From: an uncultured Verrucomicrobiales bacterium
Lineage (GTDB): Bacteria > Verrucomicrobiota > Verrucomicrobiia > Verrucomicrobiales > Akkermansiaceae
Length of the DNA stretch: 48,406 nt
NCBI GenBank assembly: GCA_937930235.1
Contig: CALGLJ010000046.1
Coordinates: 1 to 48,406, forward strand
Direction: 5' to 3'
Below are positions 26,922-36,043 of the stretch, piece after piece (the stretch's first letter is position 1; each line of letters starts with the position of its first letter). A program made the position numbers and the translations under genes. The notes under the pieces were generated by a model. It was not told the DNA's origin and ran no database searches. It worked only from the letters and a program-made list of their open reading frames with translations.

Positions 26922-28520
26922 TGCTTGCCGGAGATCAATCTGGAGCGATGCGAGTTGCGGGATTTTTTTTGGCTGATCAAAGCCGATCCAGGTGATGATG
27001 ATTTTTTCTTTAGAGATCGCGGCTCCCCAGAGATCGGCCCGGGAGGGGGAGGTGCCGATGATGATTTGAGGGAGTTGTTCCGAGCAGGCGTGCTTCGAGA
27101 AAGCGGGGTAGTGTTGCGGGTCGAGATGAAAGAGTGAATGTTCTCCTTCGTGAACTTGGTGGATCAATCTGGGGGTGGGACGCTGACCTTTGTTGATGAT
27201 CGTAGCGAGGCCGATGGCGATTTCTTGTAAGGAGGCGGTCATGGTGCCTCGGTAAAGGTCTTCTCCTGTGCCGAACTGACCTTCAAATCCGAATCGCTTG
27301 AGGAGTTTGAGCGTTTCTTTCTCGCCGAGTTGTCTGGCGCTCACGACAGGTTTTCCTGAGATCGGGACATGGCCTCTTTCGCGAGCGCAGGTATTGATAA
27401 AGGGTTCGATCATGGCGGCTCCGATTCCTCGGCGAGAGTCGAGCGCTCGATTGAATCCCGTGGGTCGTTCTCCTCGACAGCCAATGATACCCAGGAGGTC
27501 GCCGGTCGCTGGTTCGAGTGCGAGAGCAGCGACTTGGATGCCATCGGGAAGAGGGAGAGAAGGGAAAATTTTTTCGAGAGATTGTTGGGTTTTTAAATCA
27601 ATACTGGAGGTGACTTTAAGTCCGCCCACGGTGATTTGACTGCGATCAAGAGCTTTTTCGAGTGGTCTGCGCAGGGCGCGTGCAGCGTGGCTGGTTTGGG
27701 TCAGTGCTTTGTTAGATTCTTGTAATTTCAGAGGAACGTTTTTGATGAGATCGACATCTGCTTGAGTGAGCTCTCCGGTGTGTAAGAGGCGGGCAAGGAC
27801 TTCGTCTCGTTGCTGGAGCGCTCCGGGCAAATTTCGGAGAGGAGAAAAGGCGTGAGGGCCTCGAATAATTCCAACGAGAAGAGCTGATTGATTTCGATTG
27901 AGATCACGGCTGGTCGTCCCAAAGTAGGTGAGGGCAGCTTCTTCCAGACCATGGCATCCAGATCCGAAGTAGATTCGGTTGAGGTAGTGTTTGAGTATTT
28001 GATCTTTAGAATATTGGCCTTCGATCCGATAGGTGATCGCAATTTCGAGGAACTTACGGTTGAGTGATTTTTTCTCACGAAGGTCGAAGCTATTCCGTGC
28101 GAGCTGCATGCTTAAGGTGGAAGCACCTTGGGTGAAGTCCATGTCTTTGACATTGCGAATCATCGCGCGAGCGAGTCCTCGGAAGTCGACTCCAGAGTGT
28201 TCCATGAAACGAGCATCTTCACGCGCAAAGAGAGCCATTTTTAAAAAATGGGGAATGTCTTCTTCGCTGAGCAGGCGTCGATTGGCTCCGTGAATGGTAT
28301 CGAGTTCTTTGAGGTGGCGATCGAGGAGGATGGTACGAGCAGGAATGGCTTCGACATCTTTGAGATTAAATTGAGATGATTTCCAGCTATACCATCCGCA
28401 GAGAATCAGGAAAGGAATGAGGAAAGTGAGAGTGGCGATCCAGCAAAAATATATGGCGCGTCTAATGGTCCAGAGGAGATTTCCTGGTCTGCGCGCTTCT
28501 CTGGAGCGGAACCAATTCAT
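26907..28520 (-). CDS. GT51 peptidoglycan glycosyltransferase with catalytically degenerate penicillin-binding domain
   Basis: GT51 motifs FAREDARFMEHSGVDFRGLARA and QGASTLSMQLARN present. Transpeptidase region aligns by eye (GFNRALDSRRGIGAAMIEPFIN; IIIGTSPSRADLWG...ITWIGFD) but lacks SxxK and KTG. Start placed at ATG 28520 (MNWFRSREARR). Confidence 0.85.
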   Translation of the reverse strand: MNWFRSREARRPGNLLWTIRRAIYFCWIATLTFLIPFLILCGWYSWKSSQFNLKDVEAIPARTILLDRHLKELDTIHGANRRLLSEEDIPHFLKMALFAREDARFMEHSGVDFRGLARAMIRNVKDMDFTQGASTLSMQLARNSFDLREKKSLNRKFLEIAITYRIEGQYSKDQILKHYLNRIYFGSGCHGLEEAALTYFGTTSRDLNRNQSALLVGIIRGPHAFSPLRNLPGALQQRDEVLARLLHTGELTQADVDLIKNVPLKLQESNKALTQTSHAARALRRPLEKALDRSQITVGGLKVTSSIDLKTQQSLEKIFPSLPLPDGIQVAALALEPATGDLLGIIGCRGERPTGFNRALDSRRGIGAAMIEPFINTCARERGHVPISGKPVVSARQLGEKETLKLLKRFGFEGQFGTGEDLYRGTMTASLQEIAIGLATIINKGQRPTPRLIHQVHEGEHSLFHLDPQHYPAFSKHACSEQLPQIIIGTSPSRADLWGAAISKEKIIITWIGFDQPKKIPQLASLQIDLRQALMLK

Positions 28521-28527
28521 GGCATGA

Positions 28528-29244
28528 TCACTGGAATACAGGGAAGGCGGCGGCGACGTTCGCAGCTTCCGGAGGGGTGACTTCTTTTTCGGGAGCGCAC
28601 AGGGGGATAATGGATAAGTAAAGTGCGGTGCCGCGATCGTGTCCAATTTCACCGACATTCAGAACAGCGGCACAGTGGGGAATTTTTTTGAGCTCAAGAA
28701 TGTCTTTTGGGGCGTAAGCTTGCGAGAGTGGGGTTGTTCCTGGGAGAAGATACTCGATGAAGACTGGATACGGGATTGGGTCAGCAAGATCATCTGGGCG
28801 AACCATTGCTTGGGCGCGAACGACGGTGCCGGAGGGGAAGAAATCGTCTTCTGTCAGGGGCCGCGTTTCGATTACTTGAAATTCCCCTGTGACATAGGTG
28901 AGGAAGAGATTCTTGCGGTAATTCGTTAAGTAAGCACGTTTGAGTTCCTGATTCAGGACTTTCAGTTCTTCCTCACGGTAGCGTTGGAACTCGGCTTCGA
29001 GGCTGAGAGGGGTGCTTGTTTTGCGAGGTGAGGGTGCAGTGGTGGGAGTGAATTTTTCCAAAGGTTGAATACGCCCCACCTTGAGCATGAGTTGGTAGCT
29101 CGTCGGGTGAGTGGGATCACGAAACAGATTGAGGCAGACTTGCCACGAGGTGATGGCAAGGGCAATGGCGACGACGTTGGCGAGAAACCACCAGAACATC
29201 GGGGGACGACGTTTCACGAAGTCTTCGAGATCGCTCTTAGCCAT
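28528..29244 (-). CDS. Single-pass membrane protein of unknown function
   Basis: MAKSDLEDFVKRRPPMFWWFLANVVAIALAITSWQVCLNLF anchor followed by a soluble domain; 7 bp upstream of the GT51 gene on the same strand. Confidence 0.7.
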   Translation of the reverse strand: MAKSDLEDFVKRRPPMFWWFLANVVAIALAITSWQVCLNLFRDPTHPTSYQLMLKVGRIQPLEKFTPTTAPSPRKTSTPLSLEAEFQRYREEELKVLNQELKRAYLTNYRKNLFLTYVTGEFQVIETRPLTEDDFFPSGTVVRAQAMVRPDDLADPIPYPVFIEYLLPGTTPLSQAYAPKDILELKKIPHCAAVLNVGEIGHDRGTALYLSIIPLCAPEKEVTPPEAANVAAAFPVFQ

Positions 29245-29257
29245 GATCGCGCACCGC

Positions 29258-29638
29258 TTACTTACAGGCCGTCCCGTCTAGGGCGGGATCGTATTCGGGC
29301 TTTTTGCCCTCTTCACTGGGTTCAAAGGAAGTCCCGCATCCACAAGAGCGTGCCGCATTTGGATTAAAAATTTTAAACCCCCGGTCGGAGAGCGCGTCGG
29401 TAAAGTCTACCGTGCATCCGGTGAGGAAATCGAAGGAATCATGTGCCACAATGAAGCGGGTGCCATTCATGTCGATGATTTGATCACCTTCTTCAGGTTC
29501 TGCGATGCGCATGGTGTAGGCTAGACCTGCGCAGCCTCCACGCTCAACTCCCAGTCTGAGGCCAGAGCCTGCGGGAGCGTCCTTGGTGAGCAAAAGGGCG
29601 GTGAGCTCTTCGGCAGCTTTTGGAGTAATGTCGATCAT
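29258..29638 (-). CDS. A-type iron-sulfur cluster carrier (IscA/ErpA/HesB family)
   Basis: ITPKAAEELTALL...GLRLGVERGGCAGLAYTMRI...CTVDFTDALSDRGFKIFNPNAARSCGCGTSFEP; the three family cysteines are present. Start at ATG 29638 (MIDITPK). Confidence 0.92.
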   Translation of the reverse strand: MIDITPKAAEELTALLLTKDAPAGSGLRLGVERGGCAGLAYTMRIAEPEEGDQIIDMNGTRFIVAHDSFDFLTGCTVDFTDALSDRGFKIFNPNAARSCGCGTSFEPSEEGKKPEYDPALDGTACK

Positions 29639-29734
29639 GATATCTTGGTGGAAGCTTAAGCTGAATGAAGTGAGCAAGCAACCCTCGCTTGATTTCTAAA
29701 AGAATGATCGCATTGTTGCGGAAATCAATTGTTC

Positions 29735-30166
29735 ATGAAATCCGAGAAGCAAATCATCGGTCGGAGGGAGTGGCTCTCAATTCCAGAACTCAACTTAGGG
29801 CCTTTGCGAGGGAAAGTCGATACCGGAGCGCGAACGTCTTCCCTTCATGCCACGGAAATCGAAGCTTTTGAAAAAGAGAATGTTTTGTGGGTTCGTTTCT
29901 TGAGTGTCGATGGAAAAACTTGTGAGGCTCCGCTTGTTTTCACCAAAAAAGTGAAAAGCTCGAATGGAGAAGTGAAGGAACGTTACTTTATCGAAGTCAC
30001 CGGAGTGACCCTCACGGGAGAGGAACTGAACCTTTTGCTGAGTTTGAGCTCGCGAGACACCATGAAATGCCCGCTTTTGCTTGGACGCAGGGCGCTGACA
30101 CCCTTTTTAGTAGATTCAAGTCAGAGTCAGCTTTTAGGGAAGCCATACCCTGAGCATGACAAATGA
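29735..30166 (+). CDS. RimK-associated retropepsin-like putative zinc protease (COG4067 type)
   Basis: MKSEKQIIGRREWLSIPELNLGPLRGKVDTGARTSSLHATEIEAF...MKCPLLLGRRALTPFLVDSSQSQL. Confidence 0.82.
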   Translation: MKSEKQIIGRREWLSIPELNLGPLRGKVDTGARTSSLHATEIEAFEKENVLWVRFLSVDGKTCEAPLVFTKKVKSSNGEVKERYFIEVTGVTLTGEELNLLLSLSSRDTMKCPLLLGRRALTPFLVDSSQSQLLGKPYPEHDK

Positions 30167-30248
30167 ATGGACACGTGATGAGGGCATAAAAAAATGCCCT
30201 GTGAAACGAATCATCAGGACATTTAAAGAAAATGGATGAGTCAAATAA

Positions 30249-30503
30249 TCACTCAATGAAAGAAGCGGACTCCATAGAAGCAGTCACATCTTGTCCTTCA
30301 GATTGATAACGCCAACGCACTTTATTTCGCTTAGGAGCGGTGCGAGCCTTACGGATTTTACGGTCAGTAGTAGACTCATGAGCACGGCGGCGACGCATTT
30401 CTTCGAGGATACCCTCGGTATCGAGTTTGGTCTTGAGACGCTTGAGAGCCCGATCGACAGTCTCTCCGTTTTTGATGGCTACGCCACGTAATGCTTTCGA
30501 CAT
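30249..30503 (-). CDS. rpsU: 30S ribosomal protein S21
   Basis: VAIKNGETVDRALKRLKTKLDTEGILEEMRRRRAHES, basic C-terminus. Confidence 0.88.
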   Translation of the reverse strand: MSKALRGVAIKNGETVDRALKRLKTKLDTEGILEEMRRRRAHESTTDRKIRKARTAPKRNKVRWRYQSEGQDVTASMESASFIE

Positions 30504-30673
30504 GATTGAATGATCCGTAAATTTTGTTGCGGGAGCGGGAAAATAGATATTTTCGCATGCAGGTCAAGCGGGAAACAATGATTTTTCAGAGTTCATTTTG
30601 CATGTCCTTACGTGTCAGCTCCTACTCATTCATGAAAAATCGATTTTAAGGGCACCTTAACGATTCTCGTCGT

Positions 30674-31309
30674 TCAGGAAGGTCGTAGATTTTCGATCAT
30701 TTCCATCAGATGGTAAGCGAGATGTTCTTTACTCTCTTTCGGTAAATTCTCGGTGCGATCAGGGAAGACGAGCATGACTTCATTCTCTTGGGAATCGAAG
30801 CCGATGTCTTTGCGTGAGACATCATTGGCGATCACCACATCACAGTTTTTACGGAGACATTTTCCGCGAGCGTTTTCTTCAACGTGTTCTGTTTCTGCGG
30901 CAAAGCCGACAAGAGTCCCTTCGAACTTCATGACGGTGCGAGCCGAGCCGAGAATATCTTTGGTTTTTTCAAGGGTGAGCGTCAGTTGTTCCCCGGATTT
31001 TTTGATTTTTTGATCAGCAACCTGCGCCGGAGTATAATCCGCTACGGCGGCGGCAAAGATGGCAATGTCGTGTCTGCCAATTTGAGATTCGACCGCTTGA
31101 TACATTTCCGCGGCGGATTCGACAGGGAGATAATCGACCCTTTCCGGGAGGTCGAGCGAGGTCGGCCCCGAGATGAGAAGAACTTCATGCCCCCGTTTTG
31201 CAGCGGCGGCGGCTAGTGAATAGCCCATCTTTCCAGAAGAGCGATTTGTAAGATAGCGGACCGGATCGATTGGCTCGCGAGTTGGACCGGCCGTGATGAG
31301 GATTTTCAT
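30674..31309 (-). CDS. coaB: Phosphopantothenate-cysteine ligase (CoaB domain as separate protein)
   Basis: MKILITAGPTREPIDPVRYLTNRSSGKMGYSLAAAAAKRGHEVLLISGPTSL...AAVADYTP...LVGFAAETE. Confidence 0.9.
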   Translation of the reverse strand: MKILITAGPTREPIDPVRYLTNRSSGKMGYSLAAAAAKRGHEVLLISGPTSLDLPERVDYLPVESAAEMYQAVESQIGRHDIAIFAAAVADYTPAQVADQKIKKSGEQLTLTLEKTKDILGSARTVMKFEGTLVGFAAETEHVEENARGKCLRKNCDVVIANDVSRKDIGFDSQENEVMLVFPDRTENLPKESKEHLAYHLMEMIENLRPS

Positions 31310-31839
31310 GAAATGGCTTTTACGGCTGAGAGAATATCGTCGATATCGGCAAGTCGACCGGTGCCTTGATATCCGCAGGCAAGATCTCCTTCCGCAGGGT
31401 CAATGAAGAGCACTCCGTCTTCTTTTAGCTGGGCGAGGTTGCGTTGGGTGGCTGGATGGTGCCACATTTTACCATTCATGGCGGGCGCGACCAAAGCGGG
31501 GGTTTCGCGAGGGAGGGCGAGATAAATTGCAGAGAGAGGGTCAGGAGAGATCCCATTGGCAAATTGCCCCAGGGTGTCGGCACAAGCAGGGGCCACTAGG
31601 AAGAGGTCTGCTTGATCGGCAAGCTCGATATGGCCCGGTTTCCACGAGTTTTTTTCATCCTCTAGGGAAATCAGAACAGGCTGTCGCGAGAGCACCTGTA
31701 AGGTGAGTGGAGTGATGAATTCAGTAGCAGCCTTCGTCATGACACAGTGTACTTCGTGTCCTGCTTTGGTGAGTTGACTGGTGAGGTCAGCCGCTTTGTA
31801 GGCAGCAATCGAACCGGTGATTCCTAGGACAATATTCAT
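31306..31839 (-). CDS. coaC: Phosphopantothenoylcysteine decarboxylase (CoaC domain as separate protein)
   Basis: MNIVLGITGSIAAYKAADLTSQLTKAGHEVHCVMTKAATEFITPLTLQVLS...HIELADQADLFLVAPACADTLG...PAMNGKMWHHPATQRNL. Confidence 0.9.
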   Translation of the reverse strand: MNIVLGITGSIAAYKAADLTSQLTKAGHEVHCVMTKAATEFITPLTLQVLSRQPVLISLEDEKNSWKPGHIELADQADLFLVAPACADTLGQFANGISPDPLSAIYLALPRETPALVAPAMNGKMWHHPATQRNLAQLKEDGVLFIDPAEGDLACGYQGTGRLADIDDILSAVKAIS

Positions 31840-32435
31840 TTGGTCAGGCGTGAAATTTTGAGACGTTCAGCTACGAGGAGTGCTTTGAATTTACGATAGT
31901 CTTCTTCGCGGGTCGCAGAAACGATGCGGTAGGTGTATTCAGTCCAGTGGGTCATTTCTTCAAGAGCATTTTCCATGCGCAGCGCGATGATATTATCTTG
32001 GTCAGTCCCGCGGCCCACAAGGCGGGCTTTGAGTTCTTGTTCACTGGGCGGCATGACAAAGAGGTCCACCAGCGCGGCCTGAATGTCGACGTTTGAACAA
32101 TGGCGGACTTGCTCCGCTCCCTGCACATCAATATCCATTACGACATCAATGCCCTTCGCGAGAAAATCGAGGACTTCCGAGCGCAGGGTACCATAATGAT
32201 TTTGATGAACCTCTGCATGTTCGAGGAAATCACCAGCATCGATCCGCTGTTGAAAGTCTTTCCGGTCTAAAAAGTGATAATCGACCCCATGGACTTCACC
32301 TTCGCGAGGAGGGCGGGTGGTGCAAGAGATGGAGTAATGAGCTTCTTTTTCATCAGCTAAACGACGGCAAAGAGTCGTTTTTCCAGACCCCGAAGGGCCT
32401 GAGACTAATAACAGAATTCCAGTGCGCGCGCTCAC
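31836..32435 (-). CDS. gmk: Guanylate kinase
   Basis: LLLVSGPSGSGKTTLCRRL, SISCTTRPPREGEVHGVDYHFLDRKDF, VVMDIDVQGAEQVR. Confidence 0.95.
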   Translation of the reverse strand: MSARTGILLLVSGPSGSGKTTLCRRLADEKEAHYSISCTTRPPREGEVHGVDYHFLDRKDFQQRIDAGDFLEHAEVHQNHYGTLRSEVLDFLAKGIDVVMDIDVQGAEQVRHCSNVDIQAALVDLFVMPPSEQELKARLVGRGTDQDNIIALRMENALEEMTHWTEYTYRIVSATREEDYRKFKALLVAERLKISRLTK

Positions 32436-32560
32436 GAGGGCAAATTTATGGAGGAGAGTCCGAAAGGTAAAGGCAGCAAAGAGGAGTGATTCTCATTAGC
32501 CGAAAAGACAGGCATGGGGCTTGATAAGCGGGTCGACTCCCGATAGAGCCATCCCGCACC

Positions 32561-34177
32561 ATGATTTTTGATCTGATTAAAAAACGCAACGGTAATTGGA
32601 AAGACGATACTCTTTCTGGCTTAACGGTTGCGCTTGCTCTCGTTCCGGAAGCAATTGCGTTTTCCTTTATTGCAGGAGTGGAGCCTCTCGTCGGCCTTTG
32701 GGCTGCGGTATTCATGGGGCTCATTACTTCTGCTTTTGGGGGGCGTCCCGGGATGATTTCAGGATCGACGGGCGCGATCGCGATTGTGGTCGCGACTGTG
32801 GTGCGAGCGGGGAATCAACATGGTGAAGCTCTCGGGATTGAAGCTCTCGGCCTCCAGTACCTCTTTGCCGTATTGATGATCGCGGGGATTATTCAAGCTC
32901 TCATCGGAGTGTCTAAACTGGGACGTTTTATCCGTTTAGTGCCTCATCCTGTCATGATGGGATTTGTCAATGGTCTCGCGATTGTCATTTTACTTGGTCA
33001 GTTTGATTTTTTCAAAATGCCTAATCCGGCATATGACTCCACGAATCCTGATTCTCCGGCACGCATTTGGATGGAGCAAGGAGGACTCGTGATGATGGGC
33101 GTCTTGGCGGCAATTACCATGGCCATCATTCATTTTTTTCCAAAAATCACCAATGCAGTTCCTTCAATCTTAATCGCGATTCTTGTGGTGGGAGGAATTA
33201 GTGCGACCGGGATCATTGAAACAAAAACCATCGCAGATGTGCTTTATGAAGGTTCGGGGAATCGTGAGCTTTCAAACAGTTTACCGGTCTTATCATGGCC
33301 GGGAGATATTCCTTGGAAACAGGAAGGGGTGGCTCTTTTGATCATTGGAACGGCATTTTCCGTTGCCATGGTCGGGATCATTGAGTCTCTCATGACGCTT
33401 CAACTGATTGACGATATGACCGAAACCCGTGGTCAGGGAAATCGTGAGTGTTTGGCTCAAGGTGGCGCAAACTTTTTATCAGGCCTCTTTGGAGGAATGG
33501 GTGGTTGTGCCATGATTGGCCAAAGCTTGATTAACATCAAATCCGGTGGCCGCGGCCGCTGGTCGGGGATTGTCGCCGCCTTGACTCTGACCGCCTTTAT
33601 TCTCGTGGGTGGTCCGTTGATTGTGCAAATCCCGATCGCCGCCTTGGTTGGAGTGATGTTTATGGTGGTGATTGGAACCTTCGAGTGGGCTACGCTGAAA
33701 ACGGTGGGCCGAGTGCCTTTTTCTGAAATCTTTGTGATTGTCGCAGTCACTTTGATCACGGTGTTCATGCACAATTTGGCGTTAGCAGTTTTTGTCGGTG
33801 TGATTCTCTCGGCTCTCGTATTTGCTTGGGAGAGTGCGAAGCATGTGAGGCTTCGCCTTGATGATAGCCAGGAAGGAGTTCGGATTTATAATCTTCAGGG
33901 AGTTCTTTATTTTGGATCAGTGAGAGAATTTGCGGAACGTCTGGTTCCTTCAAATGATCCTGACGAAGTGATTATTGATTTTAAAGAGGCGCGCGTGTGC
34001 GATTTTTCCAGCTTAGAAACACTCAATGGCGTGACGGAGCGCTATAAGGTGGCAGGGAAACGAATCCGTCTTCGCCATCTGAGCCCGGCTTGTGTAAATA
34101 TGATCGATAGTGCGAGCCCGCTGGTGACGGTGGAAGTCGCGGAGGATGATCCTCACTACGAGCCTGCACGGATGTAA
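32561..34177 (+). CDS. SulP-family anion transporter with C-terminal STAS domain
   Basis: DTLSGLTVALALVPEAIAFSFIAGVEPLVGLWAA, GGRPGMISGSTGAIAIVV, C-terminal STAS-like VIIDFKEARVCDFSSLETL. Confidence 0.93.
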   Translation: MIFDLIKKRNGNWKDDTLSGLTVALALVPEAIAFSFIAGVEPLVGLWAAVFMGLITSAFGGRPGMISGSTGAIAIVVATVVRAGNQHGEALGIEALGLQYLFAVLMIAGIIQALIGVSKLGRFIRLVPHPVMMGFVNGLAIVILLGQFDFFKMPNPAYDSTNPDSPARIWMEQGGLVMMGVLAAITMAIIHFFPKITNAVPSILIAILVVGGISATGIIETKTIADVLYEGSGNRELSNSLPVLSWPGDIPWKQEGVALLIIGTAFSVAMVGIIESLMTLQLIDDMTETRGQGNRECLAQGGANFLSGLFGGMGGCAMIGQSLINIKSGGRGRWSGIVAALTLTAFILVGGPLIVQIPIAALVGVMFMVVIGTFEWATLKTVGRVPFSEIFVIVAVTLITVFMHNLALAVFVGVILSALVFAWESAKHVRLRLDDSQEGVRIYNLQGVLYFGSVREFAERLVPSNDPDEVIIDFKEARVCDFSSLETLNGVTERYKVAGKRIRLRHLSPACVNMIDSASPLVTVEVAEDDPHYEPARM

Positions 34178-34224
34178 GGGGAGCGCCGCCTTTGAAAAAG
34201 GAAGGGAAAGGAAAAGCCTCCCCA

Positions 34225-34989
34225 TTAAAGATCAATTTCAATCGCCACCGGGCAATGATCAGATCCCATGACATCGTCCATGATCGTGGCTGAGGTCAAT
34301 TTTTGGGTCAGTGCGGGTGAGGAACACCAATAATCGATCCGCCAGCCGACATTGTTAGCTCGGGCTCCGCCTCGGTAGCTCCACCATGAATAGGCTTCGG
34401 TAGTATCGGGGTGGAGGTGACGAAAGGTATCGGTAAAACCAGCCGAAATGATTTGATCGAAGCCTGCTCGTTCCTCGTCACTAAATCCGGCACTTTTGCG
34501 GTTTTGTTTGGGACGTGCGAGATCGATTTCGGTGTGTGCCACATTGAGGTCGCCGCAGAACAGGACCGGCTTTCCTTCCTCCTCTAGAGATTTGAGATAG
34601 GAGAGAAAGGCAACATCCCAAGTCATGCGGTACGGGAGACGTCGGAGTTCGTTCTGAGCATTTGGAGTGTAAACCGTTACGAGAAAAAATTCCTCGAACT
34701 CCAGCGTAATAACTCGCCCTTCCTGATCGTGTTCGGTGACTCCGATTCCATAACGTTCAGAAAGTGGAGGCTGCTTCGTGAAAATAGCAGTCCCGGAGTA
34801 GCCTGCTTTTTCTGCGGAATTCCAGTAAGTCCGGTAGTGCCCCAAATCAAGGGGGAGATCGACCTGCTCCGGGCGTGCTTTGGTTTCCTGAAGACAGAGA
34901 ATATCAGGAGCATGCTCGATGACAAAATCAGTGAAATTTTTCTTCAAGACGGCACGGATGCCATTGACGTTCCAAGAAATGAGCTTCAT
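34225..34989 (-). CDS. xthA: Exodeoxyribonuclease III (AP endonuclease)
   Basis: [89 protein letters not shown]. Confidence 0.95.
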   Translation of the reverse strand: MKLISWNVNGIRAVLKKNFTDFVIEHAPDILCLQETKARPEQVDLPLDLGHYRTYWNSAEKAGYSGTAIFTKQPPLSERYGIGVTEHDQEGRVITLEFEEFFLVTVYTPNAQNELRRLPYRMTWDVAFLSYLKSLEEEGKPVLFCGDLNVAHTEIDLARPKQNRKSAGFSDEERAGFDQIISAGFTDTFRHLHPDTTEAYSWWSYRGGARANNVGWRIDYWCSSPALTQKLTSATIMDDVMGSDHCPVAIEIDL

Positions 34990-35012
34990 CTAGGCGAACG
35001 GTAGAAAAGAAA

Positions 35013-35051
35013 ACAACCGCGCCCCACTAAAAAAGTGAGAATCGCGGTTGT
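35013..35051 (-). terminator. Intrinsic terminator downstream of rplM-rpsI
   Basis: On the minus strand: ACAACCGCG...CGCGGTTGT (9-bp perfect stem, inner CAC/GTG pairing) followed by TTTCTTTT. Confidence 0.75.
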
Positions 35052-35080
35052 GAGAAAAAGAATCTGAATCCGGCAGCGGA

Positions 35081-35470
35081 TTAACGTTTGGAGAACTGGA
35101 AGCGCTTCCGAGCACCTGGTTGACCGGGCTTTTTACGCTCCTTGGCTCGAGAATCACGGCAAAGAAGACCAGCAGCTTTAAGAACAGGACGTAGTTCGAG
35201 GTCGTGCTGTAAAAGCGCCCGCGCGATTGCGAGCTTGGCGGCATCCGCCTGACCGTGAAGGCCGCCACCTTTGGTGACCACGCGCACGTTGAACTTATTC
35301 TTAAGATTGGTGACCTGGAGAGGCTCCAGAAGCTGTCCCTGAAGGGTGAGGGTCGTGAGGACTTCCTCAAAAGGATCATTGTTAATGACGATCTCGCCAG
35401 TTCCAGCAGTCAGCCATACGCGGGCAACAGCGGTCTTGCGACGTCCAGTAGCGGTGTAAGTTTCGCTCAT
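35081..35470 (-). CDS. rpsI: 30S ribosomal protein S9
   Basis: YTATGRRKTAVARVWLTAGTGEIVINN...GGLHGQADAAKLAIARALL...RERKKPGQPGARKRFQFSKR-type C-terminus. Confidence 0.97.
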   Translation of the reverse strand: MSETYTATGRRKTAVARVWLTAGTGEIVINNDPFEEVLTTLTLQGQLLEPLQVTNLKNKFNVRVVTKGGGLHGQADAAKLAIARALLQHDLELRPVLKAAGLLCRDSRAKERKKPGQPGARKRFQFSKR

Positions 35471-35488
35471 AGTAAAGATAGGAAAGAA

Positions 35489-35923
35489 TTAGAGAGTGTA
35501 GGGCTCAGGTTGTTGTGCTTCGTGGGGGTGCTCCGCACCAGCATACACGTTCAGCTTCTTCATTTGAGCTGACCCAAGTTTGTTTTTAGGGACCATGCCT
35601 TTGACGGCCCATTCGAGAATGTATTCGGGACGGCGCTCGCGGACTTTTTTAGGAGTCTCAATGGTCTGACCGCCGACATATCCAGAGTGGCGAGTATAGA
35701 TCTTATGCTCTTCCTTACGACCGGAGAAGACTGCATCTGCGGCATTGATGATGACGACGAAATCGCCGGTATCGATGTGAGGAGTGAAGGTCGGCTTGTG
35801 CTTGCCGCGTAAGAGGCGAGCTGCTTCAACCGCAACTTTTCCGACGATCTGGCCTTTGGCATCAATGATATGCCACTTGCGCTCGACCTCGGCTGGTTTC
35901 GCTGAGAACGTTTTTTGGTTCAT
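35489..35923 (-). CDS. rplM: 50S ribosomal protein L13
   Basis: [61 protein letters not shown]...HSGYVGG; track ORF extends upstream to 36010. Confidence 0.96.
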   Translation of the reverse strand: MNQKTFSAKPAEVERKWHIIDAKGQIVGKVAVEAARLLRGKHKPTFTPHIDTGDFVVIINAADAVFSGRKEEHKIYTRHSGYVGGQTIETPKKVRERRPEYILEWAVKGMVPKNKLGSAQMKKLNVYAGAEHPHEAQQPEPYTL

Positions 35924-36043
35924 TTTAACTGGGTTCCGTTGGTTTACTGGCGGAAATACCAGCAAACTTGAAGGGGCGGGGAAGCTAGGAGCGCTTTTCC
36001 GTGGTGTCAATGCAATTATCTCTGGATTTCTTGGTGCGAAAGC

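Noticed and set aside
30181-30200. Hairpin AGGGCAT-AAAAAA-ATGCCCT as an intrinsic terminator
   Set aside because: The stem is perfect but only 7 bp with no downstream U-tract on either strand; insufficient to call.
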